Assembly: GCF_003259255.1 (NCBI RefSeq) | Contig: NZ_QGOL01000006.1 | Coordinates: 62,001 to 126,000 of the forward strand | Length of the DNA: 64,000 bases | Direction: 5' to 3' | Source: Algoriphagus litoralis | Lineage (GTDB): Bacteria > Bacteroidota > Bacteroidia > Cytophagales > Cyclobacteriaceae | In this document: positions 8,637 through 18,098 of the stretch, piece after piece | How the letters are laid out: each line of letters opens with the position of its first letter | Numbering within the stretch: the stretch's first letter is position 1 | Notes under the pieces: model-generated | Database searches by the model: none | What the model saw: the letters and a program-made list of their open reading frames with translations, nothing else | What the model was told of the DNA's origin: nothing | Position numbers and translations under genes: made by a program

Positions 8637-8653
8637 ATTTGAAAAAACTGTAC

Positions 8654-9337
8654 TTATTTTTTGTTTTTAAGATTTCCAAAGGTCACCGATGCGCCTGCAC
8701 CAGTCATTGGGTTAAAGTTCCCTCTTACTACACCTGTTCCTTTAAACTTGGCAAATTGACCTGTGCCTCCAATAAATTCAACCTCCGCAATGAATGCAGA
8801 AAGACTTGCGCTGATCGGTGTTACTGTGTTTTTAATGTTTTTGACATAGAGAGCATCGCCTTTCTTATCTACAGTGATAGAACTCACTTGATCTGGAATT
8901 TCATCCAGTCCAAGTGCTGCCAACTCATCGCCAAAAAACAGCGTCACAGGAGCACCGACAGTAGTCAATTCCCCGTTTTCTACGAAGGCAAATTGATTAA
9001 GGAAACTTTTAGCTTTCCCCATTCTGGTAGCTAATCCCTTTCCTGTACCAGGATAAAAGCCAGGTGCTGGACCGCCTTGGTATCCCTCACCAGGCACAAA
9101 AAAGAGCTGGTTTTCGAAGATCTCAAAGTAATTGTACTCAGTGTTTAAGCGTAGAGCATAGGGATTGCCTGCCTCTAGATCTAGCTCTTGCCATAAACTT
9201 ACTGCCTGCTCATAAGTAGGGTCAGAGACTTCTGCCTCAGGTGCGACAATCTCCTGCTCCATTACATCAGAGCATGACCAAGTAATCATTGCAAGCAGTA
9301 GCACTGCCGCAAGCGGGTGAGAAAATTTGATTTTCAT
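8654..9337 (-). CDS. lipoprotein of unknown function
   Basis: A 227-residue lipoprotein: the leader AAVLLLAMITWSC has a lipobox with the lipidated Cys at residue 22, followed by an acidic stretch (EQEIVAPEAEVSD), the kind of N-terminus exported to the cell surface in some Bacteroidota. The C-terminal half (FIGGTGQFAKFKGTGVVRG) is the glycine-rich motif of small beta-barrels such as the allene-oxide-cyclase/calycin type. I do not recognise a named family. It stands alone between the two uxa genes and reads in the opposite direction. Confidence 0.8.
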   Translation of the reverse strand: MKIKFSHPLAAVLLLAMITWSCSDVMEQEIVAPEAEVSDPTYEQAVSLWQELDLEAGNPYALRLNTEYNYFEIFENQLFFVPGEGYQGGPAPGFYPGTGKGLATRMGKAKSFLNQFAFVENGELTTVGAPVTLFFGDELAALGLDEIPDQVSSITVDKKGDALYVKNIKNTVTPISASLSAFIAEVEFIGGTGQFAKFKGTGVVRGNFNPMTGAGASVTFGNLKNKK

Positions 9338-9462
9338 TTTTTAAGGGTTTGGTGATAAGTGTAATAGGATTATTTGTAGAGCGCTTTTTTGGGTGAATTA
9401 AAAACACATCTTTACTAATACCCTAATTATTGCACTTTGTACCAATAAAAATGCCAGAAAAA

Positions 9463-9744
9463 TTACCCAACAATAAAAAAGTTTGCCGAAGCGGCATTTT
9501 CCCGAATTTTACGTGCAGCTACATACTCCTTGGAATTGTACCATTCCAGAGCTATTTCCTTACTTGGAAACTCGATGAGTACCATTCGATCATACTCCCA
9601 AGCACCTTCCAACACGGTGACAGGATTGCCTCGAATCACAAATTTTCCCCCATATGCTACCACACTACCGGGTGTTAATTTTTTGTATTCTTCGTAAACT
9701 GCAGGATCTTGAATGTTTACTTCTACTAAAACAAATGCTGACAT
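9463..9744 (-). CDS. DUF1330 family protein
   Basis: A 93-residue protein with the DUF1330 ferredoxin-like pattern: AFVLVEVNIQDPAVYEEYKK at the start, GGKFVIRG in the middle and MVLIEFPSKEIALEWYNS before the C-terminal helix. The fold is a dimeric alpha-beta barrel; no reaction is known. It is divergent from uxaB, with 45 bases between starts. Confidence 0.9.
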   Translation of the reverse strand: MSAFVLVEVNIQDPAVYEEYKKLTPGSVVAYGGKFVIRGNPVTVLEGAWEYDRMVLIEFPSKEIALEWYNSKEYVAARKIRENAASANFFIVG

Positions 9745-9789
9745 AGGGGTGATTTTTTTAATTGCCCCAAGTAATCAAAAACTAATAAC

Positions 9790-11097
9790 ATGGCAAAGAG
9801 CGATATTCAAATCCTTCAGTTTGGAACTGGGAATTTCCTAAGAGCTTTCATTGGATCCATGGTTCAAGACCTAAATGAGAAAGGCAACACCCTGAATATC
9901 TGCGTGATCCAATCCACAACAAGCAAAAGTATCCAACAGCTTGCGGAACAGGAATATTCATTCAAACTTTTGGTAGCTGGGGTTCAGGACGGACAAGAGG
10001 TATCCCACATTCGCCAAATCAACTGCATAAAAGAGGGACTACGACTACCTGAGGAGGCCGATCGATTCTTTGAATTTGCCAGCCAAAGTCAGGTCAAATG
10101 GATCATTTCCAATGTAACCGAGGCTGGAATGGTCATGAAAAAGGAAGAATCTATGGAACAATTTGCGGAATCCTTTGCGGGTAGATTGACCCAGTGGTTG
10201 TATCGTCGCTATCAGACCATCCCGGGTTCTGAAATTGTTATTTTACCTTGTGAATTACTTCCTGAAAATGGAGTGCTATTGAAGAAGTTTATTTTAACAC
10301 ACCTTGAGAACTGGCAATTATCCAGTGAGTTTAAGGGTTGGCTACACTCCAATGTTAAATTTCATAATTCACTGGTAGACAGAATTGTACCTGGATTTCC
10401 TTCACATTTGGATTTAAAAGAAAAAGACTCAGATCCATTTTTGGTTCAGGCTGAGCCTTATTCGCTATGGGCTATTGAGGGAATGGAATCTGACAGGGAT
10501 CATTTGCCATTTTGTGAAAGTAGTTCAGAGGTGATTATTTCAAAAGACATCTCTGGCTATTCCTTACGAAAAGTCCGGATCCTCAACGCCTCCCACACTG
10601 CAATGACAGGTCATGGGTTGCTTCATGGAATTGAAACGGTCGGTGAGTGGATGGGTGATTCCAAACGGGAAAAATTTCTTTTAGAAATGATACAGGAAGA
10701 GATTATCCCAACAATTCCTCTAAATGAGGATAAGTTAATTTCCTATGGAAAAGAAGTTTTAGATCGATTCAGAAATCCTTTTGTAGCACATAAATTAAGC
10801 GATATCTCGCTAAACAGTTTGGCTAAAATCAAAAGCAGACTTCTTCCAATTCTGGTAGATTTTCAAAAGAAAACCTCACATTTTCCACCAAAGTTGACCC
10901 TATGCTTGGTGGCTCTTTTGCTATTTTACCTGAGAAATCCTGATAAAATCCGGGATGATCAGGAAGTGAAAGGATGGTTTGGCAAGCGAAATAATGAAGG
11001 CACAGAAGTTGAAAATCTACAAGTCGCTCTTGCTGCTTGGCTCAATTTGGAATGGAATGCTGAACTCGAATTAGCTTACAATAAATTGATCAAATAA
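9790..11097 (+). CDS. uxaB: tagaturonate reductase (altronate oxidoreductase)
   Basis: A 435-residue mannitol dehydrogenase-family enzyme. The N-terminal NAD-binding motif is LQFGTGNFLRAFIG (about residues 9-22). Next come WIISNVTEAGM, PCELLPENG, DRIVPGFP and the catalytic-lysine region with LRKVRILNASHTAMTG, all typical of UxaB rather than mannitol dehydrogenase. It reduces D-tagaturonate to D-altronate with NADH. With uxaA, kdgK and kdgA it completes galacturonate breakdown except uronate isomerase (uxaC), which is not in this window. Confidence 0.92.
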   Translation: MAKSDIQILQFGTGNFLRAFIGSMVQDLNEKGNTLNICVIQSTTSKSIQQLAEQEYSFKLLVAGVQDGQEVSHIRQINCIKEGLRLPEEADRFFEFASQSQVKWIISNVTEAGMVMKKEESMEQFAESFAGRLTQWLYRRYQTIPGSEIVILPCELLPENGVLLKKFILTHLENWQLSSEFKGWLHSNVKFHNSLVDRIVPGFPSHLDLKEKDSDPFLVQAEPYSLWAIEGMESDRDHLPFCESSSEVIISKDISGYSLRKVRILNASHTAMTGHGLLHGIETVGEWMGDSKREKFLLEMIQEEIIPTIPLNEDKLISYGKEVLDRFRNPFVAHKLSDISLNSLAKIKSRLLPILVDFQKKTSHFPPKLTLCLVALLLFYLRNPDKIRDDQEVKGWFGKRNNEGTEVENLQVALAAWLNLEWNAELELAYNKLIK

Positions 11098-11113
11098 ACT
11101 GATTATCATCATC

Positions 11114-12502
11114 TTACTCAAATCCCAAACCGGCCGCATAACGGGTTTTGGCATACGATACCCGAAGCTTGGAAGCTAGGTCATTCAGTGTCACTCGGGA
11201 GTCAAAAACCGACACTTCCCGGGCATTGACTAAAAAGAGACTCGATTCACCCATTTCAAACCTCCTCATCTCTCCGGTCAACAGAGCTTGAAGGCTTCTT
11301 ACATTTTCGGAAAAAGTCAAAACTTGCTGGTTCAGTATTTTCCAGTTATTCAGTTCTGTTTCAAGTTTGGTACGCAGCTGGATTTCTTTCAGATCTCTGG
11401 AGTTTTGCTTGAAATCAATTTTAGCTTTTGCCAAACCAACAGCGCCACGGGATTTTCTCCAGAGCAAAGGTGTGTAGATCGAAACGCCCCATTTGTAGTT
11501 ATTTTCGAAGAAGGGAGATTCATCAAAGTCTGAGATTGATTCACTCAGGAAATTGTATTTCAGTTTGACCGTAGGAATGATTTGTTGGCCTTTTAGCCGA
11601 CGATCCACATCCAAACTGGCAAGTTCAAAATCAGTGATCAGCAACTCCGGATGATTGCCCACAATTGCCCTGAGTTCTTCAAAGTCAGGATTCGCAGTGA
11701 ATTCTTCAAAAAGACCCTGTGGAATAATCCCTGCCTCTAACTCCATAGGATTCCCCTCGGAATCCCAAAGGAAGGTATTAAGCTCCTGTGTCGTGGCAAA
11801 GAAAGTGTTTTCAGCAGACTGCAGGCGGTATTGCCTATTCAGCAATTGAGAAAAAGCCTCCACGGTATCGATTGCCGCCAGTTCACCTTGCTCAAAACTG
11901 CTTTTGACATAATTAAATCTTGAAGAAGCCAATTCCACCCCTTCTTTCAGCACTTTTAAATTCTCAAAAGCTAAAGCCCAGCGCCAATACATGTCCGTAG
12001 CACTAAGGTTCAACTCATTTAGCAGGCGCATTCGCTCTACTTCTGAGGATTGTTGGTAAATCTGTGCCTGGCGAAGTGCAGCTCTTCTTTCGTCCAAAAT
12101 GAGACCTTGGCCTAGATTTACCGATGCTCCTGCCGAAAATAATCCACCAGCAGGCACGGTTCCTTCAGCATTGAGAAAGCTACCGGAGTTCTGCTCAAAG
12201 TTTCCATTCAACTCTACTCCCATCCAGGTGGGGATAGTGATTCCAGCCTCACGCTTGTCATAATAGGTGGATTCTTTGTATTCTTTTTTATCCAGATTAC
12301 CATAGATCATCGGATCAAAACCTCCCCTAGCCTGCCGTACTTCCATCTGACCTAATCGGAGATTCAGATCCGCCTGGGCAGAAATCGGGTGGTAGAGCCG
12401 AACCCATTCCATGTATTCTTCAAAGCTGAGTCTGGTGGTATCTTGTGCTTTTGCTACCAAAGAACTTAATACCAACAGAATCAGAAGTGTCAGTTTTTTC
12501 AT
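11114..12502 (-). CDS. TolC-family outer-membrane efflux protein
   Basis: A 462-residue outer-membrane channel subunit with a signal peptide (LTLLILLVLSSLVAKAQ). It shows the two long helical repeats of OEP proteins, for example YYVKSSF-like SRFNYVKSSFEQGELAAIDTVEA, with coiled-coil heptads around residues 150-220 and 380-440. It would form the exit duct for the ABC/HlyD pair upstream, and its ATG overlaps the HlyD stop as ATGA. The operon ends here, close to the convergent uxaB end, without a clear terminator. Confidence 0.87.
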   Translation of the reverse strand: MKKLTLLILLVLSSLVAKAQDTTRLSFEEYMEWVRLYHPISAQADLNLRLGQMEVRQARGGFDPMIYGNLDKKEYKESTYYDKREAGITIPTWMGVELNGNFEQNSGSFLNAEGTVPAGGLFSAGASVNLGQGLILDERRAALRQAQIYQQSSEVERMRLLNELNLSATDMYWRWALAFENLKVLKEGVELASSRFNYVKSSFEQGELAAIDTVEAFSQLLNRQYRLQSAENTFFATTQELNTFLWDSEGNPMELEAGIIPQGLFEEFTANPDFEELRAIVGNHPELLITDFELASLDVDRRLKGQQIIPTVKLKYNFLSESISDFDESPFFENNYKWGVSIYTPLLWRKSRGAVGLAKAKIDFKQNSRDLKEIQLRTKLETELNNWKILNQQVLTFSENVRSLQALLTGEMRRFEMGESSLFLVNAREVSVFDSRVTLNDLASKLRVSYAKTRYAAGLGFE

Positions 12503-13854
12503 TTTTTAGTCGATGCTGCTTGATCTTTTTGTTCTTGCGTATAATAATCTGCAGGGAATCCATTGAGTTGACGCCAGATTTCATACCATACAGGTACATC
12601 ATTAAGGAGTGCAATGCCATCTGCTCCGGATCCGATTCTCAATAGGTCGGGCCATGCATCCTCTTCCGGGTCTTCGATGACCAAAACGCGGTATTGATTG
12701 TTCGGCCCGGCAAATTGATCAATAGCTACGACCACTCCACCAAACGTACCATTGGAAATCTGCGGCCATCCCGAAAACACAATGGCTGGCCAACCGTCGA
12801 AAATAAAGCGAACCTTGTTCCCGACTTTTATCAAGGGTAAATCCACTGGCTGCACATACATCTCCACTGCCAAATCTGCATCTGCAGGCACAATATTGAC
12901 GATCTCGTCTCCTTCCTTGATCGTCTCGCCAATACCTACCTGCACAGCCTTGGCAATGTATCCGTCCTGAGGTGCCAGAATATGTCTGAAACCAGTTCGT
13001 CTTTCGTAGTTGGAATATTGATTTTCTAGCTTGGTGGTGCTAGCCTCAGCATCAAACTGCGAAGACATCGCGGTGTACATCTCCGATTCGGCTTTGGATA
13101 ATTTATCCTTGAAGTCATTATCTATGGCATCCAGATCGATAATGGCGCTGATCAACTCATTTTTACTGCTGAGTAATTTGTTTTCCGAGGAAATCAATTT
13201 GGCCTGCACCTCTTGAAACTTCAGTTTCCTGGTTTCAAAGTCGGTCAAGGAGCGAAGTCCTTCTTCATATAGGTTTTCGGCTCGTTCCAACTGATACTTA
13301 CCGATGTCAAAGTTTACTTTGGCCTGAACGAGCTCGATACTATCGGACTGCACTTTGAGTTCAGCCATCCTGAGCTTGTTTTCAGCTTGCTGCAGCCTTA
13401 GAATATTGTTTCGCTTTAGGGCATCGATTTGTGCATTGAGCGCATCGACTTTTTCTCCGTAGGATCTGGCAGAAGACGCCTTGGCATTTACCTGCATTTG
13501 GGTTCTTGGCAAGAGTAAGGAATCAAAATACTCGTCTTTAATCTCAGAGATCTCCAAGATGGTATCACCTTTTGCCACGAAGTCACCCTCAGCTACGTAC
13601 CATTTCTCGATCCTACCAGCCAAAATGGAATGAATAGTCTGAGGCCGTTGATCAGGTCTGAGCGCAGTGACGTACCCCTTGGATCGGATGTTTTGAGTCC
13701 AGGGAAGAAAAAGCATAATGAATGAAGAAATCACGATCCCCATGAGTAATCGTACCCTTCGTTGACTTTCCTTCTTTGGGAGAGTCATGACCAAACTTTT
13801 GGAGCCGCTGAAGGGAATAGATTCCTGAATTTTGTTTAAAGAAATATTCAACAT
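12499..13854 (-). CDS. HlyD-family periplasmic adaptor
   Basis: A 451-residue membrane-fusion protein. A single N-terminal membrane helix (LLMGIVISSFIMLFLPW, about residues 36-52) is followed by a split biotinyl-lipoyl domain (ILAGRIEKWYVAEGDFVAKG and LAPQDGYIAKAVQVGIGETI) around a long coiled-coil hairpin (about 110-290). A beta-barrel domain with GNKVRFIFDGWPA follows. It links the inner-membrane ABC protein to the TolC channel. The gene is 4 bases downstream of the ABC gene. The cargo is not indicated. Confidence 0.88.
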   Translation of the reverse strand: MLNISLNKIQESIPFSGSKSLVMTLPKKESQRRVRLLMGIVISSFIMLFLPWTQNIRSKGYVTALRPDQRPQTIHSILAGRIEKWYVAEGDFVAKGDTILEISEIKDEYFDSLLLPRTQMQVNAKASSARSYGEKVDALNAQIDALKRNNILRLQQAENKLRMAELKVQSDSIELVQAKVNFDIGKYQLERAENLYEEGLRSLTDFETRKLKFQEVQAKLISSENKLLSSKNELISAIIDLDAIDNDFKDKLSKAESEMYTAMSSQFDAEASTTKLENQYSNYERRTGFRHILAPQDGYIAKAVQVGIGETIKEGDEIVNIVPADADLAVEMYVQPVDLPLIKVGNKVRFIFDGWPAIVFSGWPQISNGTFGGVVVAIDQFAGPNNQYRVLVIEDPEEDAWPDLLRIGSGADGIALLNDVPVWYEIWRQLNGFPADYYTQEQKDQAASTKK

Positions 13855-13858
13855 GGCC

Positions 13859-15556
13859 TTAGATTTTTAAATTTTTGTACCCCTCATAATTGCCCTGATA
13901 GAGAACCTGTCCTGAAGCCATTAAAACCACTTCGTCTGCCTTTTCCAGAATTTTCTCATCATAAGACACCATAAGCAGAGTCCAATTTCCCTTGAATAGG
14001 TATTCGACAATATTGGCTTTGATGTCTGTTTCCAAATCCTCCAATACATTCTCCATTATCAATGCCTTAGGATTCCCGACAAAGCCTCTGGCCAAAAGGA
14101 TCTTTTGAGCCAGGGATTTGGAAAGGCCACGTCCACCGGGCTGAAGTGTAGCATCCAAGCCCTCAGGCAGTCTGTAGAGATAATTCTTCAGACCAACCAG
14201 GTCTAAGATGTAATCCAAATGGGTCTGGTCAAAATCTCTTCCAACCAAAATATTTTCTCGGATAGTCCCATGAAAAATCTCCTGCAGCTCCAAGAAATCC
14301 CCGACCATGCCCCGGTATTTTTCCAGGTTGATGTATTCCAGAGAAAGGTCGTTGACGGAGACTGTACCTTCATATTCTTCATACAGGCCTGAGAAAAGCG
14401 CAAGGAGTGCACTCTTTCCACTTCCACTTTTTCCGGTGACGACTACCTTTTTACCTGGCTGCACAACTAGACTAACACCACGAAGAATAGGCTCCTCTGC
14501 ATCTTGAGGATGAAACACGACATCTTTCATGCTGTACTTTAATCCTTCTGGCTTTGAGACCACCACTTTTTCTGAAGAACTATGATGCTCCAACTCTAAA
14601 TCCATCACATGACCAAGCTTTTCGACTGCTACCAGCGTATCGTAAACAGTCTCCAAAGAAAGAATGAGTTTTTCCACAGAATTGACTACCAAAACGATAA
14701 TAACCTCTGCAGCCACAAACTGGCCAATGGAAATCTGATCATTGATCAACAACAAACTACCCGCTACCAATAAACTGGTTACAATCAGTATTTTGAAGAT
14801 GATCATCACTTTGTATTGGAAGATCAGGACAGAAAAGTGTTTGGACCTGAATTCCACATACCGCTGGATCAATTTATCGGCACGCAGAATCGGCAGGCGT
14901 GTGCTTCCTACCAGTTTGAAGGAATTGAGCGTTCGCCCTACTTCTTCCAGCCAGTAGGCCGTTTGATATTTGTAGGAAGATTCTTTGAGGGCGGTTTCCA
15001 TTCCTCGCGGACCTGAGAAGTAAAAGATCAAGGTCAAAATACCGATCAGCCCCAGCCCAAAAAGGATAAAAGTAGGATGGTATATTGATAGCAATAGGAG
15101 ACCGAAGATCACCTGAAGTAAGGCCGCTGAGAAATCAATCAGGATTTTTGCCAGTCCTTTTTGTAGATTGACTGTATCAAAAAACCGGTTGACTATCTCC
15201 GGTCCATACTCCCCGTGCATGATCTCTGTTTTCACTTTGGGTAAGCGATAGGCAATCGAAAGTCCTGATTTGGAAAAGATCCGCTGCTGCAATTTCTCCA
15301 TGATCTGCAATTGGGAGATTTGCAAAAATCCTCCAAATGCCACCCCCAGAGCCACAATGATCACCAGAATCACCCAAGAAGTACTGATCCTACCCCCCAA
15401 AATGAAATTCAGAATCGCCTGAATTCCCAAGGGAAGGGATAGTGTGATCAATCCATTGAGAATTGCATAAAAATAGATGGCATACACTTGGTTTTTTTCC
15501 TCCTTGAGCAAACCAAACAATCGCTTTACCGGAGTAATCTCTGAATTACTATGCAT
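13859..15556 (-). CDS. ABC exporter with degenerate ATPase domain
   Basis: A 565-residue half-transporter: an ABC type-1 membrane domain (about residues 20-310, several helices such as VYAIYFYAILNGLITLSLPL) fused to a nucleotide-binding domain. Walker A is intact (GKSGSGKS, 375-382). The Q-loop Gln is replaced (DFLELQEIF), the LSGGQ signature is LSKSL (478-482), Walker B ends in MEN instead of DE (501-503), and the H-loop has VSY instead of VSH (530-532). No frameshift or stop is present, so this is a maintained, altered sequence. In a homodimer both ATP sites would be affected. No N-terminal peptidase domain is present. Co-transcribed with HlyD and TolC genes under a TetR regulator. Confidence 0.9.
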   Translation of the reverse strand: MHSNSEITPVKRLFGLLKEEKNQVYAIYFYAILNGLITLSLPLGIQAILNFILGGRISTSWVILVIIVALGVAFGGFLQISQLQIMEKLQQRIFSKSGLSIAYRLPKVKTEIMHGEYGPEIVNRFFDTVNLQKGLAKILIDFSAALLQVIFGLLLLSIYHPTFILFGLGLIGILTLIFYFSGPRGMETALKESSYKYQTAYWLEEVGRTLNSFKLVGSTRLPILRADKLIQRYVEFRSKHFSVLIFQYKVMIIFKILIVTSLLVAGSLLLINDQISIGQFVAAEVIIVLVVNSVEKLILSLETVYDTLVAVEKLGHVMDLELEHHSSSEKVVVSKPEGLKYSMKDVVFHPQDAEEPILRGVSLVVQPGKKVVVTGKSGSGKSALLALFSGLYEEYEGTVSVNDLSLEYINLEKYRGMVGDFLELQEIFHGTIRENILVGRDFDQTHLDYILDLVGLKNYLYRLPEGLDATLQPGGRGLSKSLAQKILLARGFVGNPKALIMENVLEDLETDIKANIVEYLFKGNWTLLMVSYDEKILEKADEVVLMASGQVLYQGNYEGYKNLKI

Positions 15557-16226
15557 TGGAAATCGCTTTTAAAACAAGTTGATGGAAAAACTGAAAACGC
15601 TCCTTGCCTTCGTGACTGGCTTCTGTCATACCCGGAAGATGCAGGGAATTAAAGGACTGAAGAAGACTGGATTCCATGACGGTAGAGACTAGTGTTTTCG
15701 GAAACTCATAGCTGGGATTGATCTCTTTGATAATGGCCGAAATCCGCTCGCCAAATCGATAAACTTGTCCAAATATTCCAGACTCATGCTCGGCATCCAC
15801 AGACTTGGTCAGGTATCCCTTGATGGATTCATTGACTACCAGTTTACGAAGTAGCTTTGGATCCAAAAATTCATTTTCCAAACAAATCGGCCCATCTACC
15901 ATCAGTCTAATTGCCATCGATAGGCGCTCAAAGGGATCCTTGATATTGGAAGTAGCAAAAACCAGATTATGCTCCATCCATGCCCAATACCAGGCATTGA
16001 GGTAGAGTAAGAGCATGTGCTTGTTTTCAAAATACCGGTAAATCGCTGCTTCAGTACTTCCGATATGTTGCGCCAGTTTCTTGAATGTAAATACCTCAAT
16101 TCCCAACTCCTGAATCATCCGAGTTCCTTCACTCACGATAAGTGACCCCAAATCGGAGCTAAAAGGCTCTTTGACATACAGGTTGGAATTGACCTCCACC
16201 CGCATCTTTTTTAGTATTGATTCCAT
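15549..16226 (-). CDS. TetR/AcrR-family transcriptional regulator
   Basis: A 225-residue regulator with a TetR helix-turn-helix at about residues 30-75 (EVFTFKKLAQHIGSTEAAIYRYF, the YRYF end being diagnostic). The C-terminal ligand domain is divergent. It heads the ABC/HlyD/TolC operon, overlapping the ABC gene by 8 bases, so it probably controls that operon and itself. A 12-bp palindrome lies just upstream of the start. The ATG at 16226 directly abuts GGAGG, so the next ATG (16205) is a possible alternative start. Confidence 0.88.
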   Translation of the reverse strand: MESILKKMRVEVNSNLYVKEPFSSDLGSLIVSEGTRMIQELGIEVFTFKKLAQHIGSTEAAIYRYFENKHMLLLYLNAWYWAWMEHNLVFATSNIKDPFERLSMAIRLMVDGPICLENEFLDPKLLRKLVVNESIKGYLTKSVDAEHESGIFGQVYRFGERISAIIKEINPSYEFPKTLVSTVMESSLLQSFNSLHLPGMTEASHEGKERFQFFHQLVLKAISNA

Positions 16227-16231
16227 CCTCC

Positions 16232-16243
16232 GAATAATTATTC
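16232..16243. promoter_or_regulatory. probable TetR operator
   Basis: GAATAATTATTC is a perfect 12-bp palindrome (CTGAATAATTATTCGG in context on the minus strand) six bases before the regulator start. Its position suits autorepression of the export operon. Confidence 0.55.
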
Positions 16244-16328
16244 AGACTGCTAAACGGTGGATGAATCAAAAAAGTTTGTATTTCTCTTAAAATTGTTAGT
16301 AACATTAACAGATTATTAATTTTACTAA

Positions 16329-16688
16329 TTATTTTAAGGCTTTTTCAACCAATAATTCCAAGGGAATAATCGTGATTGTCTTTTCATTAGTAGCTTCCAA
16401 ATGTACCATTGGAGCACATCCGGCACGATACGCTTCCAACCATCTCAGTGCACAAAGGCACCATTTATCTCCTGGCTTTAGTCCGGGAAAAACATATTCG
16501 GGTCTAGGAGTAATCAAGTCATTCCCCCTACTTCTGGAGAAACTCAAAAACTCTTCCGTCATCACTGCGCAAACAGTATGGGTACCTGAATCCTCAGGTC
16601 CTGTCTCACAGCAACCGTTTCTATAAAATCCAGTCATCGGTTCGACACTGCAAGGAATCAAGTTTTCTCCAAAAACGTTCTTAGCCAT
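16329..16688 (-). CDS. DUF2237 family protein
   Basis: A 119-residue DUF2237 (COG3651) protein: NVFGENLIPCS, GFYRNGCCETGPEDSG, HTVCAVMTEEFLSFSRS, GNDL and the C-terminal GDKWCLCALRWLEA are all family hallmarks. The conserved cysteines suggest metal or redox binding, but no function is established. The gene overlaps the preceding DoxX gene by 8 bases. Confidence 0.93.
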   Translation of the reverse strand: MAKNVFGENLIPCSVEPMTGFYRNGCCETGPEDSGTHTVCAVMTEEFLSFSRSRGNDLITPRPEYVFPGLKPGDKWCLCALRWLEAYRAGCAPMVHLEATNEKTITIIPLELLVEKALK

Positions 16689-17082
16689 AGATTTTAGGAT
16701 TTTTTGCGACCCAAATAGCCCAATAAATCAGAATGGGATGAATGACAATCAGGCGACCCCAGCCAATCCACTCAGGCACACAGAGCCCACCTTCAACACA
16801 GGTATTGATTTGGATAAAATACACATGGGAGGGAATAAAGGCTACCAGCATCAGTACCACTCCCCATGCCGCTCTGGATCGTGTAGGATAAAACAAGATG
16901 CCCAAACCCAGCAAAACTTCTGCTATGCCAGCTAAGATATTGATAAGTTCTCCATTGGAAAAAAACGGAGGGATCAGCGGAAGGTAAAAGTCTGGGGAAA
17001 TGAAGTGATTCATTCCGGCAACGAGATAGAAATACCCCATCCCTTGGATGATCATTTTTTTCAACCAGATTTTCTTTTTCAT
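16681..17082 (-). CDS. DoxX-like membrane protein
   Basis: A 133-residue protein with four predicted membrane helices. The N-terminal GMGYFYLVAGMNHFISPDFY and the helix GIAEVLLGLGILFYP match the DoxX/MauE-like family, whose members include quinone-linked oxidoreductase subunits. Start at 17082; the stop overlaps the DUF2237 start. Small DoxX proteins are often paired with redox proteins; the partner here is DUF2237. Confidence 0.82.
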   Translation of the reverse strand: MKKKIWLKKMIIQGMGYFYLVAGMNHFISPDFYLPLIPPFFSNGELINILAGIAEVLLGLGILFYPTRSRAAWGVVLMLVAFIPSHVYFIQINTCVEGGLCVPEWIGWGRLIVIHPILIYWAIWVAKNPKIYG

Positions 17083-17138
17083 AGATTCAGGTAATTGTGG
17101 AGACCTTACACAAGAATAGAAAGGAAAGTAAGCGCGCT

Positions 17139-17516
17139 TTAGTTTCCCTGCTTTCTATATTTTAATTTTCCCAACCAAAACAGGTAAAGTACTTTGGAAT
17201 ACCGCAACATAGCGGGAAACAAAATAATATTCAAAACTACCACTGTGCTCAGGTACATCCACAGCTCAGGCTTCGTGACTAAAACATTGATTGCAGTGAG
17301 CGCCGTAATGACTAATGCTACCGAAAACGCGTAGCTGATATACATCGCGCCATAGTAGAAATCAGGCTCAGGGTTGAGATTGGCTTGACACACCTTGCAG
17401 GTTTTGTTGATATCAGTTAGCTTAAAATAGCTGAAAACATTCACTGAGAACAGTTTTCCTTCTCTGCACTGGGGACATTTGGCGCCGGCGATGGCCGAAC
17501 CTAAAGTTTTTGACAT
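17139..17516 (-). CDS. DUF983 family membrane protein
   Basis: A 125-residue protein: an N-terminal zinc-ribbon-like segment (CPQCREGKLF and CKVCQANL, four cysteines) is followed by two membrane helices (YGAMYISYAFSVALVITALT; MYLSTVVVLNIILFPAMLR). This is the DUF983 pattern. The family is sometimes found with cytochrome oxidase assembly genes, but none is nearby. Confidence 0.92.
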   Translation of the reverse strand: MSKTLGSAIAGAKCPQCREGKLFSVNVFSYFKLTDINKTCKVCQANLNPEPDFYYGAMYISYAFSVALVITALTAINVLVTKPELWMYLSTVVVLNIILFPAMLRYSKVLYLFWLGKLKYRKQGN

Positions 17517-17646
17517 GGTTATTTTCGGAAGACTGGTTTGAGCACAAAGGTTGCTTTTGGCTGATTATTTTATTGTGACCAAAGTTACCGCTTCCATTGA
17601 AAGCTTTCTAGTATTTTAAAAACTCCCCGGCATTCTTTTCGTAGGT

Positions 17647-18054
17647 TTGGACGTGAATAATAAAGAAACAACAGGAATAATCAGGGCTTTAAGGAAAAGT
17701 GGCTGGCTTAAGGTCTGGTTGTTTTTAATAATTGGCAATTTCATAAACTTGTCCGCCAACTTCTATGAAGGCAATATTTCTGTTTCTAAGGAAATGGATA
17801 TGGTGGATCCGATTGACACCATTTCTGAGTTGATTTTTGAGTGGGCGATGGATGGAGATGAAGATCTTATTCCGGATAATGGCACGGAGCAAGAAGATAA
17901 TTCTATGGAAAAAATAAAGCTTTCCTTTCTTGAAATCCAAAAATATTGCCTGTCCGCTCCCCTTGTTTTTAAAGAATTCAAGTTAAGCCATTCTCATCCT
18001 GACCTAGTCTCAGGACACTTTTCATCTGATTCTCCCCCACCTGATTGTTGCTGA
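17647..18054 (+). CDS. small single-helix protein upstream of HAEPLYID gene
   Basis: About 135 residues from a TTG at 17647 (or 133 from GTG at 17653; no suitable ATG precedes the hydrophobic segment). One membrane helix or leader (VWLFLIIGNFINLSANF, about 23-39) is followed by an acidic region and a C-terminal PPPDCC. The next gene starts 44 bases downstream on the same strand, so the two are probably co-transcribed. I do not recognise a family; a translated, exported or membrane-anchored partner of the HAEPLYID protein is inferred from position. Confidence 0.6.
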   Translation: MDVNNKETTGIIRALRKSGWLKVWLFLIIGNFINLSANFYEGNISVSKEMDMVDPIDTISELIFEWAMDGDEDLIPDNGTEQEDNSMEKIKLSFLEIQKYCLSAPLVFKEFKLSHSHPDLVSGHFSSDSPPPDCC

Positions 18055-18098
18055 TTTTCTAAAAAAAATTAGTAAGCAACAAAATCAGACTTCTCAAA

